Assembly (NCBI GenBank): GCA_031310005.1
Contig: CM062385.1
Coordinates: 62,001-126,000, forward strand
Source of the DNA: Dactylellina haptotyla
Lineage: Eukaryota > Ascomycota > Orbiliomycetes > Orbiliales > Orbiliaceae
Direction of reading: 5' to 3'
Length of the DNA stretch: 64,000 nt
Part shown: positions 13,001 to 24,340 of the stretch, in pieces
How the letters are laid out: every line of letters starts with the position of its first letter
Numbering within the stretch: the first letter of the stretch is position 1
Position numbers and translations under genes: made by a program
The notes under the pieces: model-generated
Database searches by the model: none
What the model was told of the DNA's origin: nothing
What the model saw: only the letters and a program-made list of their open reading frames with translations

Positions 13001-15762
13001 AGCCGAACGCATGGACGTGTTGGCGGGTCCGCTTATTAATAATCAACAGAATTGCGAGAAATTTAAATATGGCAGTCCAAGCTCAAGACGAAACTAAAAA
13101 TATCTTCACAAGAAGCTTTATTTTCGTTCCTCAAGGTGCAGACACAAAGAGCTTCAACTAGTTCATGGGTGACATCGCCTTGCAGACGCTTGCTGTTTAC
13201 AAAATTGGAGATCTCGATGATGGATCGCTACGTACTACCAATAGATCATTTAGCGTTGAAACTGGCCTCGCAAGGCAATGTACCTGCGGTTCTCGCTTGA
13301 TTAGATATCATTCTAATCAGTCGCACAGGTGGTATTTTTCGGTTTAGTAACACAAGCTCGAGGTTCAAGAAGAACTCGCCAAAGGGCACTGGAGCTAGCT
13401 CTAGCTAAACATGCTGCCGGAAAACTGCTCCCGTGAACCAAAATTCCAACCGTGCTGCGGCGACCAGGGCGTGGGGTAAGACTTTGGTAACTATGCTTTG
13501 TCATCGCGTCTTTTTAAAAAAAATACGCATGAATCTCGCCTACATAACTCTAAACCCCAAAGGAACCCGTCAAAACCTAATGACCCCTCTTTGGGATGAC
13601 TGCCACAACGCCTGGGGTCAGCTGTCTGAGGGCAAACATGTTTCGACGGAGAATGAGGCTCGAACTATATATAAAATCGCAATCCATCGGCAAATGGCGG
13701 GAAAAGAAACGCAAAATGAGTCGTTGAGAAACACGAAGGCTCCATCCCGACAAAAATTAGAAATCCTCCTCCAGGATCCAGTTAAAATTTTTAACTGCCG
13801 TCATGCGTATGTAGGCTGGGTGCCCTGACGTAGGTCCGGAATGTTAGTTAAGTCTTGGAATTTCCAACGGTTGCACCCCATTACGAGGCACAAGGAAACG
13901 CGAAGGAGAGATACGGAAATTTACGAGACATGTTGTGATCAATAAGGCCTTAGCAAGCGAGAAATTGCAGAAAAGTCCTGGATAAGCCACCAATGTGATC
14001 ATGTTGGGCTGTTTTTATGAAGTTTTATGTGCCGTGGTACACCAAAATGCCTTAGCTTAGTGTCAAGAACTCGGTCCCCTGGAACCTCCACAGCATTAGC
14101 CACTGCACTGCTCTCAGATAACTCGCCGATGAGGTGAATGGTTCTTTGGGCGACCTGCTGAAGGGGTAAGCTAGGGAGTAAGCAAGAGGTGCATTACAAA
14201 TGTGTTGTCAACAGGTCTTTCAAGCGCGTGGTTCTTGCATCAGCGTTAACTAAGGAATAGAGAATTGAGGTTGACGATCCGGATGCCCAGTTTTCGGGGG
14301 CGCATCTCGTTGCTAGCAAGGCCTGGTTGCACGTTGTTGGGATGAATAATTACGATGAATTCGATTTAACAGTTTCGTAAACTGGATTAGCGATGAGTAC
14401 GAACGAAAAGGGATCCAAATGCGACGTGAAAATTTGATGCATACATCATTCGGCTTTAATATATTTTCTTGCTTGCTTTCCGCAAAGTTGTCGCATGTTT
14501 GTGTGGTTCAGCCTTATGAATCATCAGATTTTAGTTCACTTTGCATGGGAGGTACACGGCTTCGCGAGGTTGAGTTGATTACTATACCTTTCTATCCGAG
14601 TCGGGCTCGTAACCAACAAATGCACCGACCGAAAACTCGAAGATTCGGGATTTTGAGACACGAGCTTAGACCTTCGAGTTTTAGGATCACTTGACGGGGG
14701 CTGGCGCCGAACACCTGCAGGCGCATTGTGATATCATTACAGAGCATCATGAATGCTTCTCGCAATATTGTAAGGATTTGAAAGAGGATCGAGCAAAGGT
14801 CTATCAAATTCGGTGCGTTTCTCTTGTGCACCTAGGCAATAGCCGGCGATTCGCTCTTCGCAAATGTGTGGTATTTGGTCACTTTTCGGTCCCTTGTCTG
14901 ACGTGAGCGAACAGCTCTTTTGAAATTTGGTCAAAAGATCGAGAACCAGGTCCAGAGGCTTTTCCGGTGTTTTTTTGCGCGTATACCGAACGTAAAAGTA
15001 AGCTTAGAGTGTGAAAGGGTCCTTCGGCACCGGCGAGCACGAGGTCAAACGAACGGTTTCTTCTTTTTTCTTTCCTTTTTCTTCTCCGTGCGTATGTACG
15101 ACAGTGGATCCATGGGTCTCAAAAACCAATTGGCGTAGCCATTCTGCAGCGAAGCCATCGCTCATGCGAACAAAAGCATTTACTGGGGTGTCATGATCTC
15201 AAACGTTAGCTTGATGGTATCAGGCATCAATCGAGGCTTACTTGGCTTGGAGCCGAACCCCAACCGCTTTCTCGAAGGCGAGATCGGATGATCTAGTAAT
15301 TACGAAAAGCGGCACAACGTGGCTATATTCACTGATTGAAAGCTTATACGGGCCTTGGTGGCTTTTCGATGTATATAAACATTATTAGTAGTCATGGGAT
15401 CCCCGCCCAAAATTTAAAGGATATCCGGGAGTATAAGAAACTCAGTCGCCATCTCTGAACCTTATTGCCTTTAGCACCAATATATTCCAAACCGGAATTT
15501 TTCGTTTTTCGAGCATTAAATACGGGGATCGTCTCTCCTTTACTACAGCATTTGATATCACAGATTTGTTGATAATAGATACAATACGAAAAGTGGTCGT
15601 TATGGTGGAAACTGAGTTGATAGACCGGCTGGGAAGGAGAGAGGATCCTGCAGAGATTAGATTCTCCTACGCGTGTAGTCATCTGGGTAGAGAAGGACTA
15701 AGAGGTTGGTGGTTCTATTCAGAAATTAGTCAGCTAAGCTGGGAATTTTGACTAACTTTTAG
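10025..15762. other. Gene-poor stretch, mostly unexplained
   Basis: About 5.7 kb of moderately AT-rich sequence. Apart from the minus-strand family relic at 10362-10565, I see only short frames without domains or consistent splice structure (for example 13433-13828 and 14419-14694). Nothing resembles a transposase, reverse transcriptase or terminal repeats. It looks like old, decayed sequence between the AT-rich island and the gene-dense part. Confidence 0.5.
10362..10565 (-). pseudogene. Relic of the same unknown small-protein family
   Basis: The minus strand encodes a 67-aa frame that contains VLQLAALWQKEKYAWYIDGF, matching the (I/V)xQLAA(L/V)xxxxKYxxYI core of the genes at 9449-10024 and 15763-16349. 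The frame stops about 20 residues after this core, where the other members continue for about 80 more residues, and no convincing 5' exon joins it. I therefore read it as a truncated relic; a divergent functional member is possible. Confidence 0.45.
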
Positions 15763-16349
15763 ACTGAGACAGATGCGTTAGATTTGGTGGAGTATTCGAT
15801 CCGCCACGACTACAAAGAGTGTTTCTATAAGGGAACCTCGTCTGGAGCCGAACTAGAGACATTTGACAACGAATTTGAGAGCGGGTCGTTACTGAGTCGA
15901 CTACCGAGACTGATCCAGCGGGCGGATGGTACGTTGTTGAAAGCCACCATACATTTTGAGACATTGTGTTTCGCTTGATCCAGTAACTAAGATATTGGGG
16001 TGCAGAGATGATCGCGACCTGGCCTGTCTCTTCGCTTACAACCGCCTGGCAAATGAAAGACATTATACAACTCGCGGCTGTATTTTCTCCTGGAAAGTAC
16101 TCGGAGTACGTGAATGAGCTACAGCCAAGGGAGATGGTCATATTGGTGGCCGCTAGATTGGAAGTTGCGGGTTACGAGCGACCGATAGAGAGGCTACTTG
16201 AATGGGGTGGGGGGGTAGACATGTGGATAGTAAATGCAGAGACGGACGACGAAGTGAGAGATGTGCTGGCTCGATTCCGAGCAGTACGAGAGAAGGTGGG
16301 AGACAGACAGGAATGGGACGCTGTTTGGAGTGGAGACCTGGGCTGTTAA
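15763..16349 (+). CDS. Unknown small protein, IIQLAA-KY family (5' end unresolved)
   Basis: Two exons are clear: 15763-15928 and 16006-16349, joined by an intron with a GTACGT donor, a TAACTAAG branch site and a TGCAG acceptor. The joined frame gives ...LIQRAD-EMIATWP... and then KDIIQLAAVFSPGKYSEYVNELQP, AARLEVAGYERPIERLLEWGGGV, ending at 16349. Alignment by eye to 9449-10024 gives a shared frame of M-(L/I)-x2-WP, then W, then IIQLAA(L/V)F, KYxxY, A-x-L, Y, ER and WGxGV. The first exon opens just after a plausible acceptor (GACTAAC...TTTTAG, ending 15762), so at least one upstream exon is missing; an open stretch at 15566-15751 is a candidate, but I could not join it in frame. Function unknown; no recognised domain. 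Confidence 0.55.
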
Positions 16350-17489
16350 CTCCACATGCTCCAGTTCGATATACATCTCCAACTGTGCGAAGTTACCGCT
16401 TGTGTGTTTTTTTGTTATGATACCCCGACGAAAAGTACACTGGGCGTATGAAGAGGTAGGCCCGCCGGGATAGCTCAATAGAAGCTATAAAGTATGCTTA
16501 GGGAGAGGGTGGACAGAAGGGAGGTCTCGATTCAATCGTTTGAGCGTTTTTATTTCATTCCTTTCATTTCATTTTCGAAGTCTTCTTTTGGTTTTTTGGA
16601 TGTTTTGAATTGCAATATTGGCGGCATCGTGCATTTGTCGTTCGTTAGCATACTAGATAGCGTTCTTTAAATTTATGAATCTTTCGATGACAGCAAGGGC
16701 CTTGAAATATATATTATCAGGGTTTCGGTGTAAGCGTACAAGTACCGCCAACTCCCTATCCGCATTACTATTGAGACAGCTGTCCCACCTCCCCTGCTCC
16801 TTGCTGCAGACTGGTCGTCTTACTGCTTACGGGCACAGCTGTACAGTGGGCCATGGGCTCGTATTCCCCAGCAAAGGGACAATGTGTTGCTGTGTTGCAA
16901 TCTGCGACAGCAACCTCGCACGCAACACACGCCCAAAGATCCCATGAACGATTCCAAATTCGCGGCATTAGTCAGCCGGGCGAATAGACGGGTCCGTCTT
17001 CGCGACGGTGCTTCAAGTATCTACGGCCTCAAATGACCCTCGGAGTGACACTTCCTCACACAGTCATCCATCAAGGCGAACAAGGCTTCCTCTCGTTTGA
17101 CCCTGACGATTGCTCACTTGGGCACGTTTGTCACAGCTCAAGTTGCCCGTTTAGGGGTCGCATGTGACGGACGTGTTATTTTCGTGACTCAGCGGTGCGC
17201 GAGCCCCGCCCTTATTGGGTGCTTTGCCCCTCAATCGCGGGCTTTCGTGGACCCATCGCGCAGCCGCCTGCCTCGAACGACGCCTGTTAGTGACTATTTT
17301 TACGAGTTTGGGGGATATAAAACTCCCACGGGAGCGGCCAAAGCTTCCCTCGCAGCTAGCTTTCCAAAACCGGAAGAGCCAGAGCCATCCAGGATCCACA
17401 ACTCCATCATCAATCTCTCTCTCACCCTCCTCCCTCAGTCATCCTCCTTCTCAAGCCGCCCACGACCATAAAACCTGTCGCTCGCCACC
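16350..17489. other. Intergenic and promoter of the RING/PBZ gene
   Basis: No supported gene. The last ~400 bp are CT-rich (for example 17400-17460), as is common in fungal promoters and 5' leaders. Confidence 0.6.
17315..17322 (+). promoter_or_regulatory. TATA-like element of the RING/PBZ gene
   Basis: ATATAAAA lies about 170 bp before the ATG at 17490, followed by a CT-rich leader. Position and sequence fit a fungal TATA box. This is a motif match only. Confidence 0.45.
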
Positions 17490-19233
17490 ATGTCGTCCTC
17501 GCAAGATTTCGCCACTCCTGGACTGCCTTCACCCTCTCCGGCAGCCGGTAACTCTGTAGATCAAACCCCATCTACCGTACACATCTCCGACAACGACCAA
17601 ACATCTCAACCGTCCCAACCAACCCCGCCTACACCACGAGCACTTGTACATCCTTTCAACCCACTCAAACGACAGCTATCAGACAATATGGAAGCCCTGA
17701 TTGCCCAAGCCAAAGCTTCGAAGGCGACTGTTGGAAGCAGTGCTGGCCAGGTTGCGCAATCAGAGACGATCTATCAGAAATTAGAGCGAGAGTTGACATG
17801 TAGCATCTGCTGCGAGCTGTTCAAAGATCCTGTTACTCTGTTGAACTGTCTTCATAACTTTTGTGGTACGTCTTTCAACATTCCAATTATTGCTTTGTTT
17901 TTACCCCGAGCTCTGCTAAAATATTTCCTCTAGGATCTTGCATTGTTCCTTGGAGCGAAAATAACAGCTCGTGCCCGTCCTGCCGTGGAGCGATAACAGG
18001 CTGCCGAGACGCGTTCGCCTTAAAACCATTGATCGATATGCTCGTCAAAGAGAAACCCGAACTTGCTATATCCGATGACGAAATGAAGGAATTCAGAGAC
18101 GTTTACAAACCTGGCCAAAATGTATCGTTTGGTGCAGAGTATGATGGATCTGAAGACGAAGAAGATGAAGAGGCAGACGAGGAAGAAATCTCTACAGCCA
18201 CATGGGATCCTTGTGGCTGCTGCGAAACAGGAGACTCCGCCCATCCACGATATACTTGCCCGGATCCAATATTGGCAACCGATAGTGTTGAGATATGGCG
18301 GGATGAGTTTAAGCAGCACAAAAGATGTTATACTTGTAATAGAGAAGTGCCCTTCAATACAACTGCGGATGCTCTTCGATCTGCATATTGTGCCTGTTGC
18401 GGTATAAGCTACTGCGGGATTTTATTCGGCCAATGTAATAGCCGTAACAGTTTTCTGCAGGGCATGAGAGGTATATACAACCCAACTTTGCTTTTGAATA
18501 TTTACCACAGAAACTAACATTTTTGATAGTTGCGAGCCTCTACGGACCTCCTTCGCGCCATCCATTCCAAAATTGGTTCAATAATAACATCTTTGAGAAG
18601 AACTCTCTCACCCACTGGATTGAATCGGACACAAACAACTACACCTGGGAGTCTTTGGGCGAGGATATGAGGGACTGGCTCTTCCGAAAAAATGACGGTA
18701 CTCTCCCATTCGCATCCATAGTTCCCATCACACCCGATTCCCATCTCTGTCCTACCTGCCTTCCACGGATTTTTGATCACTACCTTACCGATTATTTGAT
18801 CTCGGAGCGTGAACGATTGGGATGGACTGATATCCGCACAAAATGTTGGTACGGTAAGAATTGCAGAACCCAAAGGCACAATCCCGACCACTGCGCCTGT
18901 TGGTACGGTAAGAATTGCAGAACCCAAAGGCACAATCCCGACCACTGCGCCAGATTGAACCATATCTGCAATGAAACACCACAAGAAGGTCGCCGCGAAG
19001 CCCAAACCACTCCTCGCGCCCTTCAAACCTCGCATACTGGAAGTGTCAGAGCCAATATGACTCCAATATCACAGCCACCAATTGTGCCATCACAAATAAC
19101 GGCCGTGACGACGATGCCGCCACCGCCTGCAACCTTATCGGATGACACCCTGACACGCGTCCCAGCCACAGATAGCGGTGCTGCTTCCACTTCTGTTGCC
19201 CCAGATATTGATGATCCCGAGCGTTCTAATTGA
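17490..19233 (+). CDS. CHFR-like E3 ubiquitin ligase with RING and PBZ zinc fingers
   Basis: Exons 17490-17865, 17934-18470 and 18530-19233; 538 aa, start context GCCACCATG. A complete C3HC4 RING is visible: C104, C107, C120, H122, C125, C128, C139, C142, split by intron 1. An acidic stretch follows (EDEEDEEADEEE), then a Cys-rich region (YTCNREVPFN, AYCACCGISYCG) like the CHFR cysteine-rich domain, and a PBZ-type finger, CWYGKNCRTQRHNPDHCA with a following NHIC. PBZ fingers bind poly(ADP-ribose); CHFR proteins ubiquitinate targets at mitotic-stress checkpoints, so a nuclear E3 role is inferred. No FHA domain is seen N-terminal to the RING, unlike animal CHFR. Oddities: the 18-residue PBZ block is present twice in exact tandem, and the frame stays open for 221 codons after the TGA at 19231-19233. 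Without that stop the protein would be about 760 aa. Confidence 0.85.
18844..18951. repeat. Exact 54-bp in-frame tandem duplication in the PBZ finger
   Basis: The unit 18844-18897 is repeated without mismatch at 18898-18951, duplicating residues 410-427 of the RING/PBZ protein. Only the second copy is followed by the NHIC segment that completes the C-C-H-H ligand set. Confidence 0.97.
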
Positions 19234-19899
19234 ACCGAGGCGGCGTCCCGTAAGAGACGCTACTCAGAAATATCAACCACATCATCTCAGCATCACCTTA
19301 TATATACTACTCCATCGTCAACTCAGGAAGAATCCTCTCAAAATTTGCAGCTATCCACGACAAACAACTATCAATCTCGTGGGACCCAAACTCCTCCGGA
19401 ATCTACGCCCATTCAACGACCCCTGGTCTCCACCCAGCGCACCACATCGGACCATACACCTTCATCTACACCCCGCCGTCGAGCCTTGCTCTCCGCCCCC
19501 TCTGACACTCGCCGTTCATTGCGAAGAACTGAATCGACGCCTTTATCAACGCCAACCGAACCATCAATGTCCCACCTACCAGAGCCTGAAGAAGATGAGG
19601 ACGAGTTTTTGTCTCATTCTCAGCCTCTTCCATTACTATCAGCATCGCCACAACTGAATAGACGGCGAACTTTTCGATCCCGCCAACGCAGGTGCCGACC
19701 TGAACCTGGCGTTGATATCCGCCAGATATGGGCAGATGAGCTCGAGCTGATAGAGTTCATGGCCAAAGGTCGCGAAAGCTCTGGGAGCTCCTTGTACCCC
19801 AAACTTAACGATGTCAGAGAACGTAAACAACAACTGGAGCTACCGTTAAGCCAAGAAGAGGAAATTGCCACAGATCCAAAGAGGCGAAAGCTCGCATGA
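19234..19899 (+). other. Open frame continuing the RING/PBZ gene after its stop codon
   Basis: Directly after the TGA at 19231-19233 the same frame stays open for 221 codons to a stop at 19897-19899. Content is coding-like: basic SRKRRYSEIS, Ser/Thr/Pro-rich stretches, an acidic PEPEEDEDEFL, a helical WADELELIEFMAKGRES and a C-terminal DPKRRKLA resembling a nuclear localisation signal. It is most simply the former C-terminus of the ligase, cut off by one nonsense change, or real coding sequence reached by an intron I did not find, by readthrough, or hidden by a base-call error. Confidence 0.5.
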
Positions 19900-22346
19900 G
19901 TCTCGTTCACCATCGGAATCATGCAGAAATTTGCCCTCAAATCCTTTTTACTAATATGTGGGTCTCCACGTGAAGAGCTCCACTACTATCATTCTCTGTA
20001 TAATTTGATCCTTTGTATTTTTTCTCAATGCATATAGTCTGGGAGGAGTTTTTATTTTTTCTTTATTTAACTCTAAAGAGCAACCTTGATGACTCATCAA
20101 GCATTCCTCGTATATATACCAACACTCACATGGTCTCGGGGTGCCTCTTTGGAATGCTATTGCTCTGTTATCATCTATCCTGCGCCTGTTAGCGAATGAG
20201 TCCTATGAATTAGTTTTTGAATTTTACGCGTAATCCCATAGAAGGGTTTGTGTTGCCCTTGTTCAGGTTGTTCTCAACGCAAGATCAAACTAAATGATAA
20301 TACATTTCTTTAATTTCCATCTTAAAGACAAAGTAGAGTAAGCTTGCAATGGCTCTAAGAATTCATATGAGCACGCCGATAGTATATTTCGTTTCCCATG
20401 CGCAATTACTTTCACCCCAGTAATCTCACGTACATGCCTCTAGTCGATATAGGGGATAGAAAGTATGGCGTCATTTACGCACGAATTTAGTGAAATATAT
20501 ACGGCCTTTGCTCCGTAGAATCGATTTTCTCAAGAAGCTTTAGTAAGCATAATTGTATTTCTCCAATTCGTTATGCACAGGAGAGTATTGTGAAATTTGC
20601 ATAATATTTCCGCCCAAAATAACTTCGATTGAAAACGCAATCTTTGTCTAGGTTCAAGACTGTCTAATAGTGGTTTCGACGCAACTGGCTTCGCTGAAGA
20701 GGACAACACAAAAATGAAACCTTGTGTGACGGCTCGTTCTCACTATAGAGACCATCTGCAATCATCTTATTCTAACAGGATGATGTCTAGGATCCCCCCT
20801 GATTACGAGCGAATTTAGTATTCCCATCTAACTAGCTGCTGTTCCGCAAATTGAACTTCTCTTTCGGGAAAAATGAACTTGGTCGGTATAAAGATTCGGA
20901 ATTTCAACACATTTAATGACGACTTCGAAGCTTCTAGATGTCAAGTCGTAGATCTCCCTTTTGTCTGGTGAACCAAATGCCCACCGCGAACCACCATATC
21001 TTCTCTTGAAAAATTGAATCTTTCAGTAATTCTGAAGTCGCTATAGCATAAATCAATGACGTTGTCATGATTGAGAGGGCTGTACCGCGATAGCAAAGAA
21101 TTACCGCTGAGCATTCTTACCCGAAATGGATTCACACTTTCGTTTAGAAACGTCGAGATCTGAAGGCTCTAGCTTAAGCCGAAAAGAAACATTTCCTCTC
21201 CGAACAGCTCTGTCTATTGCTTAATTAAGTTTTCTATATCAAAAAATCCATTCGTCGTCTTGATCGGTGCCAATTGATTTCTGTACCGAGGAACGTTCCG
21301 AACCAGGTGTCAGGTGCGCGATGTTCAGATCACCTTACCATGGGATACGTTCCCGGTTCCGATATGCAGATCAGGCACCAAAACGATCGGATCCAGAGCC
21401 TCCGTTAGAGAGAATCCGTTCCGGGAGCTCACCCGCCTTCTCGACCGATTTCCGCATGGATGTATATTTATATATATATAATCTATCTATCTAAGATACT
21501 ACCTCATCCTAGAAAATTTGGCATGTGGATCTCAACGAGTGTGGCGTTGTTTGGTTGTTTTGAACGCCTGGGGCTGTCATTGATGCGGCGGCCCGATACA
21601 CCGGCCAAGCCCACACTGAGATTCATCCGGTGTTTCGCTGTTTCTGACCCTCCACGCTCGAAATTAGGGACAACCTACAAGATTATCGAAAAATGGGGAT
21701 TAAAACTCTTGAACGCGAAGAATAGATAGGCTCGCTTCGGATGGTTCTTTTCGTCTTTTTCCAACAAGGAGCGTGTTCTCCATGAACTTCTTGGCAATCG
21801 AGCTGATCGATGCCATAGAAACTTTTGATGAAACGGAACTAAACAACATGAAGTTTGGTGCCTTCGCTTGATCACGCTTCACCGAATATGAAGTGTAGCT
21901 AATGCCCAACATCGATCGTGTACTTATTCGAACGGAGATCATATAAACTGGTTTATGGTACCTTTCGTAGTAGTTACGTATGCTCGGCAGTCACAGTTTT
22001 GCCGATGCCCGGCACCAATGGTCGACTATTCCGATGCATACATGAACCTTCAAATATTACAGGGGCTCGCGGGTCTTGGTAACCAGGTGCTGCAGGTACG
22101 CATTTGAGTTCTATCTAATATTTTGCTTTTATAATCCGGAGCTTCAGGGTCCGAAGGATAAGTTTATTGATTCCGAAGGTTTTAGTACTCCACATGGTCA
22201 TAGGACCTAAATATATTAAACATATATATAAACACGGTCAGCGCGAGTTCGTGAGGAGTTCTAAAGCGCAGGAAAATATAGTTTACGCTTTATTTGACAA
22301 AGCAAAGGTATCTGCTATCTCTATTTCTGTAGGGGACTGGATTAAG
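19900..22346. other. Intergenic, no gene supported
   Basis: About 2.4 kb between the RING/PBZ gene and the mannanase. Short frames (20941-21135, 21267-21494, 21700-21942) have no domain, splice support or family match. A TA/CTAT microsatellite lies at about 21465-21495. Confidence 0.55.
22222..22234 (+). promoter_or_regulatory. TATA-like element of the mannanase gene
   Basis: ATATATATAAACA lies about 115-125 bp before the ATG at 22347. Motif match only; I did not find a convincing carbon-repressor site next to it. Confidence 0.35.
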
Positions 22347-24340
22347 ATGTTGGGTCTTTTGCCTTTCGTTCTTGCAGCTTTGGCTGGTTCGGCTGCTGCT
22401 CAGACTACGACTTACCAAGCCGAGTCTGCAAGTTTGACTGGTGTCACAGTTGCTACTTCTGTTGCGGGTTATTCTGGTTAGTATCAACGTAATTTATGAA
22501 TTAAGAATTGCTGGTTTCAAAATTCATGCTGACAGATTGGAAACAGGTACTGGATACATCGAAGGATTCGATACCGCAGGTGACGAGATCAAGTTCACCG
22601 TCACCGCCGCCAGCCAAGCGCTATATGACCTCCAGATCGTTTATAATGGTCCATATGGCGATAAATATACCACTGTCGTTCTAAACGGAGCTGGAGGCGG
22701 GCAGGTCTCCTTACCGGCAACTACCACATGGGTGACCGTCTCTGCTGGACAGGTCCTCCTCAATGCAGGCTCGAACACTATTCAGATCCAGAACAACTGG
22801 GGGTGGTATCTCATTGATGCTATTCTCTTGTCTCCTTCGGTTCCCCGAGGACCTCACTCGATCAGCACCACTCCAGTTAATGCCGCCGCAAACTCTGACG
22901 CAAAGGCACTGCTTAAATACCTTGGTAGCATCTACGGTAACCACATTCTTTCTGGCCAGCAGGATCAAGCTTCTCTCGATTGGGTTACCAACAATGTCGG
23001 CAAGACGCCAGCTATTCTTGGTGTCGACTTCATGGACTATGTTGACTCCCGTACCTCCCGTGGAGCATCCAGCACTGATGTTGACAAGGCTATTGCTTTC
23101 GCCGCAAAGGGTGGTATAATCACTTTCTGTTGGCACTGGGGTGCTCCTGTTGGTCTTTATGACACCTCTGCTCAGCCATGGTACTCTGGTTTTTATACTG
23201 CTGCCACTGACTTCAACGTGGCTACCGCTCTCGCTGATACTACGAATGCCAACTATACTCTTTTGGTCCACGATATCGACACAATTGCTGTTCAATTGAA
23301 GAAGCTTGAGGCTGCTGGTGTTCCAGTTCTCTTCAGACCTCTGCACGAGGCCGAAGGTGGTTGGTTCTGGTGGGGTGCTCAGGGAGCAGAGCCATGCAAG
23401 AAGCTTTACAACCTTGTCTACAATCGTCTTACCACTTACCATGGAATTAAGAATCTCATCTGGGTTTGGAACTCGGTTTCTCCTGCTTGGTACCCCGGTG
23501 ACTCTATCGTCGATATCGTTAGCGCGGATACCTACACCCAGGGTGACCACGGTGTAAGTTTGCTTCCAGGAAAATAGTCTATAAGAGCCATTAACTAACG
23601 GTCTTTGTAGCCAATCTCTGCCACCTATAATTCTCTTCTAAGCCTTGTCAGCGATAAGAAGATCATTGCTGCCGCTGAGATCGGTTCTATTATGGACCCA
23701 GCTCAGCTCCAGCTCTATCAAGCTGACTGGGTTTACTTTGTTATCTGGAGCGGCGACTTCATCTCTGGCGGAAGCTGGAACTCTCTCGATCTGTTGAAGT
23801 CTGTTTACGGCTCCGACTACGTCCTTAACCTCGATGAAATTCAGGGATGGAAGACCCCAACTACCACGACCACGACAACAACCAGCCGAACAACCACAAC
23901 CTCCAGCCGCACAACGACCACATCCAGCAGAACTACTACTACGTCGAGCAGGACTACCACTACTTCGTAAGTTTATAGAGCCCTTTTGGCCGATTTAGCA
24001 TGCACTGACACAGCGGATGCTAGCTCTCGTACAACTACAACCAGCAGCCGTACCACCACAACTTCCAGCCGTACGACAACCACGAGTAGCCGACCAACAA
24101 CCACAAGCAGCCGAACGACAACCACGACCACCACGACTAGAACGACCACTGCATCTGGTCCTGTTGCGACACATTGGGGACAATGCGGTGGTATCGGATT
24201 CACCGGCCCAACCGTCTGCGAGAGCCCATACACTTGCACGCAATTGGTTAGTATTTCAAATGTTTCGAAACTATAGATTTTGAGCGTAGTCGGCTAATTA
24301 ATTCTTGCAATAGAACCCATACTATTACCAGTGTTTGTAG
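22347..24340 (+). CDS. Secreted beta-mannanase, CBM35-GH26-linker-CBM1
   Basis: Five exons: 22347-22476, 22547-23553, 23611-23966, 24024-24246, 24314-24340; 580 aa. [19 protein letters not shown] is a signal peptide. Residues ~20-145 ([10 protein letters not shown]..., [13 protein letters not shown]) are a CBM35-like jelly-roll; ~155-455 is GH26, with the acid/base Glu in [14 protein letters not shown] (E311) and the nucleophile Glu in IAAAEIGS (E402). A linker of TTTTSSR-like heptads (461 to ~545) leads to a canonical CBM1, residues 548-580, starting HWGQCGGIG and ending YYYQCL, with its cysteines present. GH26 enzymes cut beta-1,4-mannan with retention; CBM1 binds cellulose and fungal CBM35 is linked to mannan or xylan binding, so the target is plant cell-wall mannan. 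Intron 3 interrupts the linker repeats and the last exon codes only eight residues. Confidence 0.92.
23866..24150 (+). repeat. Thr/Ser/Arg heptad repeat of the mannanase linker
   Basis: Imperfect 21-bp DNA repeats of the type ACAACCACAACCTCCAGCCGC encode TTTTSSR units on both sides of a 57-bp intron (23967-24023). Arg at every seventh position is unusual for a fungal linker, which is normally Ser/Thr/Pro/Gly. Confidence 0.85.

Noticed and set aside
13433-13828. 131-codon open frame in the gene-poor stretch
   Set aside because: No domain, no splice partner, mixed codon use; length is compatible with chance in this composition.
22711-23550. Long minus-strand frame of 279 codons inside the mannanase gene
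   Set aside because: It lies entirely opposite exon 2 of a well-supported gene and shows no family features.
23973-24239. Minus-strand Val-rich open frames across the mannanase linker
   Set aside because: They are the antisense of the Thr/Ser/Arg repeats; the plus strand encodes a complete GH26-CBM1 protein with matching introns.
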